From Legionella sp. PATHC032 (GTDB taxonomy: Bacteria > Pseudomonadota > Gammaproteobacteria > Legionellales > Legionellaceae), in contig NZ_JAPHOV010000001.1 in assembly GCF_026191185.1 (NCBI RefSeq), positions 863,001-927,000 of the forward strand: a DNA stretch of 64,000 bases, written 5' to 3'. Both the position numbers and the translations under genes were made by a program. Shown in pieces: positions 33,987-43,612 of the stretch. Below the pieces are notes generated by a model, which was given only the letters and a program-made list of their open reading frames with translations, was not told the DNA's origin and made no database searches. Within the stretch, counting starts at the first letter, position 1; each line of letters opens with the position of its first letter.

Positions 33987-35528
33987 TTAAAAATTGAAAT
34001 ATAGGAAAGTACTAGGTGTTTGAGAAATAGTGGTTATTGCGAAATAAGTTAATGCTCCTAAACCAAAACCGTACCAGATACTAGGAACCCACAAAAGTTT
34101 ATCTGTAAGTGAGCTTATAGCTGGACCAGAAGTATTTTTAGCTGGATTATCTAGTATAGCATTGGTCTTTTTCATAATTTCAATAGTATTTGGCAGGATA
34201 GAGCAAATTGCCAGGCCTGCTAATAGAAATAACCCAAAGAAGATATAATTTAATAAAGTAAGCAATCCAGCTGTACTGTAGAAATAATGATTGATATGAA
34301 ACATACCTTTATAAAAATTTTCGACGGTAGCGAAATTGTCGGCACGAAATAACACCCATCCAAGGACTACAAGAAAGAATGTGAAGGCAATAGAAAGGTA
34401 TCGCAATATTTGTAAAGTTACTTTTGAGTTTATTTTAAAATGGAAGCTTTCTGAAAGCTTGTTTTTGCATGCATGCCACCCATGATTCAAAATAAGTAAG
34501 CTACCATGATAAGTTCCCCATAAAATGAACGTCCACCCTGCACCATGCCAAAACCCAACGATAACCATTACAATGAATAAATTCAGGTATTTACGAAAGG
34601 CCCCTCGTCTTCCTCCACCAAGAGGTATATACAAATAATCTCTGAAAAAACGGGATAAACTCATATGCCATCTTCGCCAAAAATCAATGATATTGATTGC
34701 TTTATAAGGAGAGTTAAAATTTACTGGTAATTTAATCCCTAGCATATAGCTGAGGCCTATTGCCATCTCGGAATAACCTGAAAAATCAAAGTAGAGTTGC
34801 AAGGTATAGCCAATGGCACCAATCCAGGCGTCTACAAAAGAAAGATCATAACCTTTCCCTGGCAAATCAAAAATATAATTGACTTTGGGGGCAATGGTAT
34901 CTGCCAAACAAACTTTCTTAAATAAACCGATTATAAATATAGATAATCCTATTATAAAGTAGCGTATGAAGGGGAACTGTTTTATCGCTACAATTTTTTT
35001 AAATTGAGGCATGACATCGGAATGATGAATGATTGGGCCTGCTATTAAATGTGGAAAATAGGTAACAAATAATGAATAGTTAATAAAATTAAATTCCTTT
35101 ACTTTTCCCTGATAAGTGTCAACCAAATAGGCTATCTGTGTAAACGTGAAAAAGGAGATGCCCAGAGGTAAAATAATGTTTAAGTAATTAAAGTTAGTAT
35201 GGGCAACTGTATTGAAATTCTGTATAAAAAAATTCATGTACTTGAAATAAAAAAGTGCTCCAAGGTTACAGGCTATTCCAAGAATTAAAAAAGTTTTTTT
35301 GTGGAATACTTGTTCATTTTTAATAATTAACTTACTGATTAAATAATTAAAACTTATCGAGGCGACCAACAAAATAAGATAGTTCGGGTTCCACCAACCA
35401 TAAAAAATTAAAGAAAAGATTAATAACCATGGAGTGACGCCTGATTTAAAGTAATGAATGAGAAAATAGCTTCCAATTAGGGCAATAGGTAAATAAACAA
35501 ATAAAAACAAATACGAATTGAATAACAT
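33987..35528 (-). CDS. MBOAT-family O-acyltransferase (AlgI/DltB-like)
   Basis: A 513-residue polytopic membrane protein. The ATG at 35528 (MLFNSYLFLFVYLP) is chosen over one 20 codons upstream because AGGGA lies 5 bases before it and the family begins this way. Family motifs are LPLGISFFTFTQIAYLVD, YFDFSGYSEMAIG, NSPYKAINIIDFWRRWHMSL and the catalytic His in GFWHGAGWTFILWGTYHG. It heads the unit MBOAT - SGNH - SGNH. It probably carries acetyl across the inner membrane for O-acetylation of the O-chain or of another envelope glycan. Confidence 0.92.
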   Translation of the reverse strand: MLFNSYLFLFVYLPIALIGSYFLIHYFKSGVTPWLLIFSLIFYGWWNPNYLILLVASISFNYLISKLIIKNEQVFHKKTFLILGIACNLGALFYFKYMNFFIQNFNTVAHTNFNYLNIILPLGISFFTFTQIAYLVDTYQGKVKEFNFINYSLFVTYFPHLIAGPIIHHSDVMPQFKKIVAIKQFPFIRYFIIGLSIFIIGLFKKVCLADTIAPKVNYIFDLPGKGYDLSFVDAWIGAIGYTLQLYFDFSGYSEMAIGLSYMLGIKLPVNFNSPYKAINIIDFWRRWHMSLSRFFRDYLYIPLGGGRRGAFRKYLNLFIVMVIVGFWHGAGWTFILWGTYHGSLLILNHGWHACKNKLSESFHFKINSKVTLQILRYLSIAFTFFLVVLGWVLFRADNFATVENFYKGMFHINHYFYSTAGLLTLLNYIFFGLFLLAGLAICSILPNTIEIMKKTNAILDNPAKNTSGPAISSLTDKLLWVPSIWYGFGLGALTYFAITTISQTPSTFLYFNF

Positions 35529-35678
35529 GATCCCTGTTTTAATGGAATTAAAAGGCAAATCATAATTTAAGTTTCCATAAATTGCCACATAAAGTATACT
35601 GATTTAATCATATTGCTCCTGATTATTTTCATCAGTTTTTTCAAGTAATTGTTTTTTTATGGTTAGTGTGGAGATTCA

Positions 35679-36386
35679 ATGATTTTTCATCAGTTATTTG
35701 ATCAGGATTCTTGTACTTATACCTACCTCATAGGTTCTCCTGATAGCAAGCACGCAATAATCATTGATCCAGTAAAATCCCATGTTCCAGGTTATATTAA
35801 CTTGATTAACGAGTTGGGATTAAATTTGGTTGCCGCTATAGATACCCACCTGCATGCTGATCATATTACCGGGTCTGGTCCATTAGCTCATTTAACTGAT
35901 TGTCAATCCATGATGGGCATTGAGACAGAGGCTAAATTTGTGCAACTTAAATTCTGTGATAATGAAATTCTCAATTTTGGGAATATTAAAATAAGAGCGA
36001 TGCATACTCCAGGTCATACTCCAGACTCCTATTCTTTCATACTGGAGGACAAAGTATTTACTGGCGATACTTTATTAATTAACGCCACAGGCCGCACCGA
36101 TTTTCAAAATGGCAGTGCTGGCGAACAGTACGATAGTCTGTTTAATAAGCTTCTAAAATTGCCTGATTTTATGAAGGTTTATCCGGGGCATGATTATAAC
36201 CAGAAACATTACAGTACTATTGGGCAGGAAAAAAAATATAATCCCAGATTGCAAGTAAAATCCAGGCAAGAGTATGTTGAAATGATGGGTAATCTGAATT
36301 TGTCTTTTCCTAAAAACATGCATTTTGCAGTCCCTGCCAATTTGAATAACGGACTAACTGAGCAAGAAATTAATGCTTTCGTTTAA
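35679..36386 (+). CDS. MBL-fold hydrolase, persulfide dioxygenase (ETHE1)-like
   Basis: A 235-residue metallo-beta-lactamase fold protein. The metal ligands are THLHADH near residue 56, the His of MHTPGHTPDS near 112, the Asp of VFTGDTLL near 131 and the His of VYPGHDY near 170. The TGRTDFQNGS loop and the short length match ETHE1-type persulfide dioxygenases, which oxidise glutathione persulfide with one iron. Glyoxalase II is the main alternative, but it lacks the GRTDFQ loop. GTGGAG precedes the ATG. It reads away from the LPS genes and begins the conserved chromosomal part of the window. Confidence 0.8.
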   Translation: MIFHQLFDQDSCTYTYLIGSPDSKHAIIIDPVKSHVPGYINLINELGLNLVAAIDTHLHADHITGSGPLAHLTDCQSMMGIETEAKFVQLKFCDNEILNFGNIKIRAMHTPGHTPDSYSFILEDKVFTGDTLLINATGRTDFQNGSAGEQYDSLFNKLLKLPDFMKVYPGHDYNQKHYSTIGQEKKYNPRLQVKSRQEYVEMMGNLNLSFPKNMHFAVPANLNNGLTEQEINAFV

Positions 36387-36901
36387 ACGGTAGTATGTTT
36401 TATTTATTCATTGGTAGCTCAATAGCCCTTGTTGCTGTGTAAATAGCGAATGATTTTAAAAATGGAATTTTATTAGCTGGCTCATTATTTGAATTAATAA
36501 ACTGGAAGTTTTCCGAATTTCACTGTAAATTCATTCTTTTAATATCGTATCTATTTGATTTTAAATACGTATTTTTATATTGTTTGAGTTTATTGCAGGA
36601 AAATAAACTTGTTTTTCTTTTTGAGCCCGGTTTATTTATAATTGAGAGTTTTTGATATTAGGGGATGTTGAACGGTTTTATGATGAATTTATGACAAGGA
36701 ATTTATTAATTTTTCAATTCATTTTTGCAAAAATTAAACGCAAATTTATTTGTTACTTAATATTCCGTTAATAATCAGAGTGTACAATGTGATCCAAGCA
36801 ATAAATTTTGCTTAAAATTTGTTCATATTGTAGTTGCCAAGAACACCATGGAAGCGTTCTATGGAGAAGTAGGTAGCTGCTATGTTAGGGAGATTTTAGT
36901 C
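36387..36901. other. 515-base region upstream of csrA
   Basis: No credible gene is present. The stretch is AT-rich and should hold the csrA promoter, which I cannot place. Close to csrA are three GGA triplets, at 36850, 36863 and 36889, the last in the ribosome-binding region. GGA is the CsrA binding core, so self-binding is possible. Confidence 0.5.
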
Positions 36902-37096
36902 ATGTTGATTTTGACTCGGCGTATAGGTGAAACATTAATCATAGGTGATGATGTCAATATTACTGTTTTAGGTGTAAAAGGCAATCAAGTTCGCTTGGGG
37001 ATTAATGCTCCAAAAGATGTTTCTGTTCATCGTGAAGAAATTTATTTGCGCATACAACAAGAAAAAGAATCTGATGATTCGGAACAAGCAGTATAA
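36902..37096 (+). CDS. csrA: Carbon storage regulator CsrA
   Basis: A 64-residue RNA-binding protein, [20 protein letters not shown] onward. The N-terminal LTRR and the Arg of [12 protein letters not shown] (residue 44) form the two RNA-contact surfaces. CsrA blocks or protects mRNAs with GGA loops and in L. pneumophila controls the switch between replicative and transmissive phases. An ATG at 36848 is in frame and would add 18 residues, but the conserved start is at 36902, with AGGGAG about 10 bases before. Three upstream GGA triplets suggest autoregulation. The tail DDSEQAV is specific to this lineage. Confidence 0.97.
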   Translation: MLILTRRIGETLIIGDDVNITVLGVKGNQVRLGINAPKDVSVHREEIYLRIQQEKESDDSEQAV

Positions 37097-37120
37097 ATCG
37101 ATTTCCACGCAGCTCATCCA

Positions 37121-37148
37121 GTTCCGAGTACTTAAAAATACTCGGGAC
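37121..37148. terminator. Hairpin downstream of csrA
   Basis: GTTCCGAGTA and TACTCGGGAC pair over 10 bases, with one G-T pair, around an 8-base A-rich loop, 25 bases after the csrA stop. It lies between the convergent csrA and birA genes. There is no distinct T-run, so termination strength is uncertain. Confidence 0.45.
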
Positions 37149-37188
37149 GAACCTTAAATCCTTTCTTATACCATATTTTCAATGTAGC

Positions 37189-38184
37189 TTATTGGCTCTT
37201 ACCAGTTTGCAGTGAAGTATCGCCTGATGAAAGATAATGACAGATTCCTTTGTCATCTTTTAACATCAATTGTCCTGAAGGATTCACGCCACAAGCAATT
37301 CCTGATAGGAGGCCTGAAGATTGTGAAACGGTAATGTATTTTCCTGCCAGATAATCAACGGCATTCCATTCACTCATAAAAATATCAAGATCAGCGTTCA
37401 TAAACTTATTTAAATATTGTTCCAGGTGAACAATAAGGCTGGCAATTAAAAAATTACGATTGTATTGTTGTTTATAGATTTCATACAAAGAACACCATGG
37501 TTTATCTGGTAAAGGATGATGTTCTGTATCTGTATTGACATTTAGGCCTATTCCAATGATGACTTGTGCACTACTATTGGATTCTGCTATGATTTCAATA
37601 AGACTCCCGCACAATTTTTTGTTACCCCAGAGTATGTCATTGGGCCATTTGATTTTGATATCTTTTGAATTGCTTAAGGTATTTAAAAAGGCTATCAAGG
37701 CCAAACTTGAAACAAGACTTAAACCAGAGAGTCGAGAAAGATCACAATTAAAACTCCATCTGGTAGAGCAGTAAATATTCTCTCCAAAAGGAGAGTGCCA
37801 GTGTCGTCCAAAGCGCCCCCTTCCTTGAGTTTGCATTTCGGTACAGCAAATTTCGACTGCTGAGCTTGAGGGGAGGTCTTTCAGGTATCGGTTGGTTGAG
37901 TCAATTGATGTAAATAAATGCAGTTTAAAAGGTTGGCGGAATCCTGTGCTGTGTAATTTTTTGCTGATTTGATCGGAGTCCAACAGGATTAAAGGCTTTG
38001 CCAATTGGTATCCTTGATGTGCTAGGCGGATAATAGGTATGCCTAAATCATTAAGCTGATTGATTTGTTTCCATACGGCTGAGCGACTGATTTTTAATGC
38101 GTTTCCTAATTCGCTCCCACTATGGCATGTCCCATCACCCAGTATTTGCATTAAAGTATGTTGAGATGGATTAAATTGGAACAT
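37189..38184 (-). CDS. birA: Bifunctional biotin-protein ligase / biotin operon repressor
   Basis: A 331-residue protein. The N-terminal winged helix reads HSGSELGNALKISRSAVWKQ. The ligase core holds QTQGRGRFGRHWHSPFGENI (biotinyl-AMP loop, residues about 117-136), IKWPNDILWGNKKLCGSLIE and IIGIGLNVN, and a small C-terminal SH3-like domain ends the chain. It attaches biotin to the acetyl-CoA carboxylase carrier protein and, with its DNA-binding domain, can repress biotin genes. It lies 3 bases after the phosphopantetheinyl transferase gene, so the two probably share an mRNA. Confidence 0.94.
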   Translation of the reverse strand: MFQFNPSQHTLMQILGDGTCHSGSELGNALKISRSAVWKQINQLNDLGIPIIRLAHQGYQLAKPLILLDSDQISKKLHSTGFRQPFKLHLFTSIDSTNRYLKDLPSSSAVEICCTEMQTQGRGRFGRHWHSPFGENIYCSTRWSFNCDLSRLSGLSLVSSLALIAFLNTLSNSKDIKIKWPNDILWGNKKLCGSLIEIIAESNSSAQVIIGIGLNVNTDTEHHPLPDKPWCSLYEIYKQQYNRNFLIASLIVHLEQYLNKFMNADLDIFMSEWNAVDYLAGKYITVSQSSGLLSGIACGVNPSGQLMLKDDKGICHYLSSGDTSLQTGKSQ

Positions 38185-38187
38185 GAT

Positions 38188-38925
38188 TTAAAATTTTAAA
38201 CTAATATTTTGTTGAAGCTGGACGATCCCATGACGAATTTCTCTAACAGAAGGGTGGTAGCATAAAGCCCCACTGCAGCATACTTCAGGCATGAATGAGC
38301 GTAATTGCCAGGTCATATTATGCAAGGGATCGTCAACCAATTGTTTTGTAGGGAAATTGGTGGGAACATGAAATTCTTTGGTTGGATAGGAGAGACCTAA
38401 ACCACTGGCTTTGATGAATGCTTCCTTTTGCGCCCATATATGAAAAAATAAGGCCGGTTTGAGTGATTGAGGTGCTTTTTTCAGTTCCTGGTATTCTTGC
38501 TCTGAAAACAAATTTTTACCTATCCCTTCATAAGGCCGGGCTGAATATCTTTCAATATCCACCCCGATCGGATAGGTTTTACCTACTGCCAACATAGCCA
38601 TTTCACCTGTATGACTGATGTTAAATTGCAATTTTTGCGAGTTAATCACATTGGGCTTGCCATGATTATTGTAAGTAAATTCCAATCGTTCAGGGGGCGA
38701 ATTAAGGTATCGAGCCAGGATAATTCTTAAAGTCGCTCTGGCGTTGGTAAAGCGTCTTTTGTGGCGATTAAAATAAAAGCGATCCGCACGGGAACGTTCA
38801 TCAGTATTCAATAACTGATAGGCGCTATGCAATTCATAGTCTAATGAGAACTGCCAAAGATCAATACGTGACTCATTTAAAATGCAGTTTTGTGTGTTTA
38901 ATGGAGTAAATCCTGTAATTATCAT
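38188..38925 (-). CDS. 4'-phosphopantetheinyl transferase, Sfp/Gsp type
   Basis: A 245-residue protein of the Sfp family. The metal-binding GVDIERY at about residue 120 and HIWAQKEAFIKASGLGL at about 162-178 are the two signature motifs. RADRFYFNRHKRRFTNARAT near residue 49 is the CoA-contacting segment. It transfers phosphopantetheine from CoA to carrier proteins, most likely of polyketide or nonribosomal synthases, while AcpS handles fatty acid synthesis. Length is as usual for Sfp-type enzymes. Confidence 0.92.
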   Translation of the reverse strand: MIITGFTPLNTQNCILNESRIDLWQFSLDYELHSAYQLLNTDERSRADRFYFNRHKRRFTNARATLRIILARYLNSPPERLEFTYNNHGKPNVINSQKLQFNISHTGEMAMLAVGKTYPIGVDIERYSARPYEGIGKNLFSEQEYQELKKAPQSLKPALFFHIWAQKEAFIKASGLGLSYPTKEFHVPTNFPTKQLVDDPLHNMTWQLRSFMPEVCCSGALCYHPSVREIRHGIVQLQQNISLKF

Positions 38926-39006
38926 CTGTTGTATCTGAAATCTGGCATCAATTAACGGTTAAGAGTATCATATACCAAAGATGTTTAATTCACCAAAGAG
39001 TAATCA

Positions 39007-39960
39007 ATGACCCGACAATTTTTGGACTTTGAACAACCGATTGAAGAGTTGAATCAAAAAATTGAAGCACTGCGTATGGTTGGCAGTGATAATGAAGTTA
39101 ATTTAAGTGAAGAAATAGCTCGACTTGAAGCTAAATGCTCCGAGTTAACAGAGAATATATTCTCCAGGCTCGAACCATGGCAAATCGCTCAGATGGCCAG
39201 ACATCCTTTAAGGCCACAGACTACTGACTATATTGAGCGAATTTTTACTGATTTTCAGGAGTTGCATGGTGATCGCAGTTATTCTTCAGCCCCTGCCATT
39301 ATCGGAGGCATGGCGCGATTAAACGGGGAGCCTGTCATGGTGCTTGGTCATCAAAAAGGTAAACGTACCAAGGAAAAAGTATACAGAAATTTTGGTATGG
39401 CAAGACCTGAAGAATACAGAAAAGCGCTGCGTTTGATGAGAATGGCTGAAAAATTCAAAATGCCTGTCGTCACATTTATTGATACAGCTGGAGCTTATCC
39501 TGGCATAGGTGCTGAAGAACGTAACCAATCAGAAGCCATTGCACGGAATCTTTTTGCTATGTCTCGCATTAAAACACCAATTGTCTGTATTGTTACAGGA
39601 GAAGCCGGTTCAGGTGGTGCCTTGGCGATTGGGGTCGGTGATAAGATTATTATGCTGCAATTCAGCATTTATTCAGTCATTTCTCCTGAGGGGTGCGCCT
39701 CAATCCTTTGGAAAGACGCTTCCAAAGCGAGTGAAGCCGCGCGAGCTATGGGGATTACTGCAGACAGAATATTCGAAAATGAATTGGTTGATATGGTAGT
39801 TCCTGAGCCTTTGGGGGGCGCACACCGAGACGTTGATGAGATGGCAAGTCGCTTGAAGAGATTATTAACGAGTGAACTCCAGGCTTTGAAAAAGGTGCCT
39901 CTGGATCAATTAATTGAGTTAAGGTATCAAAAATTTATGGCAATGGGTGCTTGTGACTAG
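39007..39960 (+). CDS. accA: Acetyl-CoA carboxylase carboxyltransferase subunit alpha
   Basis: A 317-residue protein, close to the 319 of E. coli AccA. The N-terminal coiled coil ([18 protein letters not shown]) is followed by the crotonase-like core with [31 protein letters not shown] helix, [20 protein letters not shown] and [15 protein letters not shown], where backbone amides form the oxyanion hole. With AccD it moves the carboxyl group from biotin to acetyl-CoA to make malonyl-CoA. The start overlaps nothing; the end overlaps tilS by 14 bases. Confidence 0.97.
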   Translation: MTRQFLDFEQPIEELNQKIEALRMVGSDNEVNLSEEIARLEAKCSELTENIFSRLEPWQIAQMARHPLRPQTTDYIERIFTDFQELHGDRSYSSAPAIIGGMARLNGEPVMVLGHQKGKRTKEKVYRNFGMARPEEYRKALRLMRMAEKFKMPVVTFIDTAGAYPGIGAEERNQSEAIARNLFAMSRIKTPIVCIVTGEAGSGGALAIGVGDKIIMLQFSIYSVISPEGCASILWKDASKASEAARAMGITADRIFENELVDMVVPEPLGGAHRDVDEMASRLKRLLTSELQALKKVPLDQLIELRYQKFMAMGACD

Positions 39961-41248
39961 GCCTTTACTAAGTCCCGAATGGGTAGCTCGCCTTAAAAAA
40001 TTCAAGAAGTTGCTAGTAGGGTTCAGTGGTGGCTTGGACTCTACAGTACTCCTACATGTTCTTGCCTCATCTCCTTCCTTATGTGAACAACTTTTGGCTG
40101 TGCATATTAACCATGGAATTAGTAGAAATTCTCTAAATTGGCAAAGGCATTGCGAGCAATTGTGCCTGGATTTAGGTATTGCTTTTATTGCCAAAGCGAT
40201 TGAATTTGATCGTACTGCAAATGTTGAAGAAGCAGCACGTAATGCGAGGTATGATTTTTTTTCCTCTTTATTAGAGGATAATGATTGCCTGGTTTTGGGT
40301 CATCATCTGGATGACCAGGCTGAAACAGTTCTTTTGCAACTGTTTCGTGGGGCAGGAATTGATGGGTTGGCAGCCATGCAGGAATGCAGTAACTTGGGTA
40401 CAGGACAATTAGCAAGACCGTTTTTGACCTGGCCGAGGGGGGAATTAGAGCATTATGCCCGTATTCATGGATTAAAATGGATAGAAGACGAAAGCAATCA
40501 TGATATAAAATATTCTCGCAATTATCTGCGTCACCGGGTAATGCCATTATTAGTTGAAAAGTGGCCAGGAGTAGTAGGTAATATTTCTCGAGCCGCAACT
40601 CATTGTCAGCAGGCAAAAGCAAATCTTGATGCATTGGCTATAAAGGATTGTCCTGATTTGCTAAACGCTACTGATCATCTACTCATTGAACCGTTAAAAG
40701 GACTTGAGTTTGAGCGTATTACCAATGTTTTAAAGTTTTGGCTAAAAAAAAATCGAATTCAATTGCCATCGTCGAAGACGTTTCATCGTATCATTTATGA
40801 AATAATTTTTGCAAAGCTCGATGCCATGCCAACAGTGAGTTGGGGGCAAATACAAATACGTCGTTTTAAACAACATCTTTATCTGCTTAAAGCAGACAAG
40901 GGCAATTTACCAAAAGTTATTGAATGGCGACACTTTCCAGTTTCTTTAATGTATCCAGATGCCAATATTGATTTGTCTGCAGTAAAGGCAAAAGAGGGAT
41001 TCAGGGTCCCAAAAGATGCGCAAATAGAAATTCGATTCAGGAAGGGGGGCGAAGAGTTTTATTGGCATGGACAAACCAAAAATCTAAAAAAATTATTTCA
41101 GGAATGGCAAGTCCCTCCGTGGGTAAGGGATCGAGTTCCATTGATTTACATTAATGGACAATTGGTTTGTGTAGTAGGTTATGCACTGAGCGATTTGTTT
41201 TTTACTACTAATCCGCTGGAAGCTTGGTCTATAGTTAATAATTCTTAA
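39947..41248 (+). CDS. tilS: tRNA(Ile)-lysidine synthase
   Basis: A 433-residue enzyme. The PP-loop is [17 protein letters not shown] at about residues 24-40, then VHINHGIS and [20 protein letters not shown], which is diagnostic. [15 protein letters not shown] and [20 protein letters not shown] follow. C-terminal domains (from about residue 330) bind the tRNA. It adds lysine to C34 of the tRNA that reads AUA. Starts at GTG 39947 or 39953 both lie inside the end of accA, and the longer is given. Confidence 0.95.
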   Translation: MLVTRPLLSPEWVARLKKFKKLLVGFSGGLDSTVLLHVLASSPSLCEQLLAVHINHGISRNSLNWQRHCEQLCLDLGIAFIAKAIEFDRTANVEEAARNARYDFFSSLLEDNDCLVLGHHLDDQAETVLLQLFRGAGIDGLAAMQECSNLGTGQLARPFLTWPRGELEHYARIHGLKWIEDESNHDIKYSRNYLRHRVMPLLVEKWPGVVGNISRAATHCQQAKANLDALAIKDCPDLLNATDHLLIEPLKGLEFERITNVLKFWLKKNRIQLPSSKTFHRIIYEIIFAKLDAMPTVSWGQIQIRRFKQHLYLLKADKGNLPKVIEWRHFPVSLMYPDANIDLSAVKAKEGFRVPKDAQIEIRFRKGGEEFYWHGQTKNLKKLFQEWQVPPWVRDRVPLIYINGQLVCVVGYALSDLFFTTNPLEAWSIVNNS

Positions 41249-41259
41249 TATAACAATCT

Positions 41260-41587
41260 CCGCTCCCTCACGGTCGCGGCTCGGTTTTAGCCATAATTTC
41301 ATTTAATCCGCTCCCTCACGGTCGTGGCTCGGTTTTAGCCATAATTTCATTTAATCCGCTCCCTCACGGTCGTGGCTCGGTTTTGACAATAATTCAATTT
41401 AATCCACTCCCTTACGGTCGTGGCTCGGTTTTGACAATAATTCAATTTAATCCGCTTCCTTACGGTCGCGGCTCGGTTTTGACAATAATTCAATTTAATC
41501 CGCTTCCTTATGGTCGTGGCTCGGCTTTAATCATAATTCAATTTAATAATCTGATTAATCATCCGAGCTGCGACCGTGAGGGAGCGG
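41260..41587. repeat. REP array: six direct 48-bp units plus one inverted copy
   Basis: Units start at 41260, 41308, 41356, 41404, 41452 and 41500, exactly 48 bases apart. Each contains a 25-base REP core (CTCCCTCACGGTCGTGGCTC and variants) and a 23-base AT-rich spacer that is nearly the same in all. An inverted core at 41563-41587 closes the array. This fills the 456-base gap between tilS and the RAYT gene. It can be read as a 16-residue peptide repeat (PLPYGRGSV), which I regard as accidental. Spacers are alike, so this is not a CRISPR. Confidence 0.93.
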
Positions 41588-41704
41588 AAAAATTTGGATG
41601 TTTTACCAATTTTCCATAACAAAATTTATTTCAAAAATAATTAGTTAGTGTGGTATTCTTTTATTCCATAAACAAGTCCTAAACCAAATGGAAATGGTTG
41701 AATA

Positions 41705-42241
41705 ATGATATCTGAATCAGTGATCCCACTCGCCTATTTTATTACCTTTACATGTTATGGAACATGGTTACATGGAGGCAAATCAACTTCAGTTGATCAC
41801 TACAATAATATACCAGGAACTGAATTTATCCCTTATGATCCAATGCGGGTATATCAGGTAAAAAAACTCATGCTGGAAACACCTTATTCTCTCGATGAAT
41901 TAAAACGTAACATTGTTTTGCAAGCGATTTGTGAAGTGTGTAGATATTGTCAATGGGTGTTACTGGCTGCTCATGTCAGATCTAATCATGTACATCTTGT
42001 TATTCATGCCCAACGATCTCCTGAACAAGTGATGAATACAGTAAAAGCATACGCATCGCGTGATTTAAATAAAGCAAGACTGGATGGTGATAGAAAGAAC
42101 AGATGGACTCGTCATGGAAGTACACGTTATCTTTGGAGCAAAGAAGAAATCGAAGCGACGATTCAATATGTTGTCTATGAACAAGGTTCACCGATGGCTG
42201 TATTTGAAAATAAAAATAGAGTATTGAGTGTTGAAATTTGA
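41705..42241 (+). CDS. REP-associated tyrosine transposase (RAYT / TnpA-REP)
   Basis: A 178-residue member of the Y1 transposase superfamily. The HUH metal-binding motif is HVHLVIHA at about residues 99-106, and the catalytic Tyr is in NTVKAYASRDLNK at about 115-127. The N-terminal YFITFTCYGTWLHG is typical of the group. RAYTs nick single-stranded REP hairpins and are thought to spread REPs through genomes. Here REP arrays lie on both sides (41260-41587 and 42247-42323), the expected arrangement for a RAYT with its own substrate. The frame is intact. Confidence 0.9.
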   Translation: MISESVIPLAYFITFTCYGTWLHGGKSTSVDHYNNIPGTEFIPYDPMRVYQVKKLMLETPYSLDELKRNIVLQAICEVCRYCQWVLLAAHVRSNHVHLVIHAQRSPEQVMNTVKAYASRDLNKARLDGDRKNRWTRHGSTRYLWSKEEIEATIQYVVYEQGSPMAVFENKNRVLSVEI

Positions 42242-42246
42242 GCTAT

Positions 42247-42323
42247 CCGCTCTCTTATGGTCGCGGCTCGGTTTTGGCTATAATTCAATTTAATCATCTG
42301 AGCCGCGACCGTGAGGGAGCGGA
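42247..42323. repeat. REP inverted pair after the RAYT gene
   Basis: Two inverted REP cores flank an AT-rich loop that shares its sequence with the 48-bp array spacer (GCTATAATTCAATTTAAT). It starts 6 bases after the RAYT stop codon. The rest of the gap up to 42445 is featureless. Confidence 0.88.
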
Positions 42324-42445
42324 TTACGTTTAAACCAAACTAAATTATCCCTTCCGTTTTTTTATAGCTTTTATTACTATACATCAGGATTGAATAGGTT
42401 TATTCTGCGCAAATTCAAATATTGTGCAATTACGTTCTATTATTT

Positions 42446-43612
42446 ATGTCTGATACCCATTGCGAAAAAAGCTACAGAACAAAACTTCTAAAACAGGGTT
42501 TGCTTGGTATATTCATCTTATGCCTGGTTTTTCTGTTTCTCGAATCTTTTTCAAGATGGATAGCATCTACAAGTACAGCACCTTTTGGTGAGAACATTAG
42601 AAACGATCAGAAAATGATTGTGAGTGACTCCATCAGACAAGGCATCGTTGCTATTGGTGATTCCATTATTGCCAGAAGTTTTTATCCCGAACTTTTTTCT
42701 TCTCTGTTAACGAAAAATTTTTCCAAATCTTATGAAGTGTATAATATAGGAGTAGAAGGTTCAGGAATTCTCCATCATCGGGCACACTTAAGATATTTAT
42801 TGAAAAGGAATGTCAAACCAGATTTTGTGATTATGAATGTTTCTGTTCACAATCTTAATTTGAATAATCTTGCCCATGATAGTAATGACCACATTATAGA
42901 GCCAGCATATCAAGATAATAACTCGTTAGATTATTATACTCGTTGTTTTGTAGTGGACAAACCAACAATAGCCTCAAAAATGTATTGTAAAATTGCGGAA
43001 TATTCTTATTTTTTTCGTTTAATCCGTTATTATCATCAACAACTAAATAATAGTTTACAAGCCCTATTGCACACTCAGCGCTTACGTGTTGATAATTTAT
43101 TCATTAAATATCCTGCAGTTTCAAAACAGGGTTTTTCACCTAATTTTGGGAGTCTTACTGAACAAACAGTGAATACACCCAGAATGCTTGAATTTTTAAG
43201 ATATGAATACAGACATGTGTTTGCCAATTTTAATTTGGGTACCGATGGATTAGACAGTATCATTGATGATCTGAATAACAATTCAATTAAAGTGATTTTA
43301 GTTTTGGCGCCAGTTTATCATCCAGTAACTCGTAAGGTATATGATGAATTCAACTTGCCATCTAATAGCACTATAGCCAGTGCGCTTGAACATTATGCTC
43401 TAAGGAAAAATATCGCTTTTATTAATTTATTTGAGGAATGTCAGGATCCTGTTTATTTCCAGGATCCAGTACATCCTAATATCTATGGTGCTGTAAAGAT
43501 AACCACATTGCTAGCGCAAAAAATTATCAAGAAACAATTTGTAGGACCTGATGGGTATTTGGATCAGGAATTGTTTCAATACCTAAAAAACAATAATGAG
43601 AACAAAGCATGA
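42446..43612 (+). CDS. SGNH-type periplasmic acyltransferase-partner protein
   Basis: A 388-residue protein from ATG 42446; a TTG 8 codons upstream is possible. The N-terminal membrane segment is LLGIFILCLVFLFLESF. SGNH block I is VAIGDSIIARSFYPE (GDS, about residue 70), followed by a Gly-block VYNIGVEGSGILHHRAHLR, an Asn-block VIMNVSVHNLN and block V DPVHPNIYGA near 350, so all catalytic elements are present. It overlaps its MBOAT partner by 4 bases (ATGA). The pair lies outside the main LPS locus, between REP pairs. Target glycan unknown. Confidence 0.75.
   Translation: MSDTHCEKSYRTKLLKQGLLGIFILCLVFLFLESFSRWIASTSTAPFGENIRNDQKMIVSDSIRQGIVAIGDSIIARSFYPELFSSLLTKNFSKSYEVYNIGVEGSGILHHRAHLRYLLKRNVKPDFVIMNVSVHNLNLNNLAHDSNDHIIEPAYQDNNSLDYYTRCFVVDKPTIASKMYCKIAEYSYFFRLIRYYHQQLNNSLQALLHTQRLRVDNLFIKYPAVSKQGFSPNFGSLTEQTVNTPRMLEFLRYEYRHVFANFNLGTDGLDSIIDDLNNNSIKVILVLAPVYHPVTRKVYDEFNLPSNSTIASALEHYALRKNIAFINLFEECQDPVYFQDPVHPNIYGAVKITTLLAQKIIKKQFVGPDGYLDQELFQYLKNNNENKA

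Noticed and set aside
35679-36386. Beta-lactamase (antibiotic resistance) reading of the MBL-fold gene
   Set aside because: The loop with GRTDF and the short length fit ETHE1-type persulfide dioxygenases, and there is no signal peptide.
40185-40634. 149-codon open frame on the minus strand
   Set aside because: It is antisense to the catalytic part of tilS, with composition explained by the opposite-strand codons.
41260-41587. CRISPR-like regular repeats
   Set aside because: The spacers between cores are nearly the same, there are no cas genes, and a RAYT is adjacent.
41383-41619. Open frame of 78 codons with 16-residue repeats (PLPYGRGSV)
   Set aside because: It is the translation of the 48-bp REP array. 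The unit being a multiple of three keeps it open. There is no ribosome site, and the same REP cores occur elsewhere without frames.
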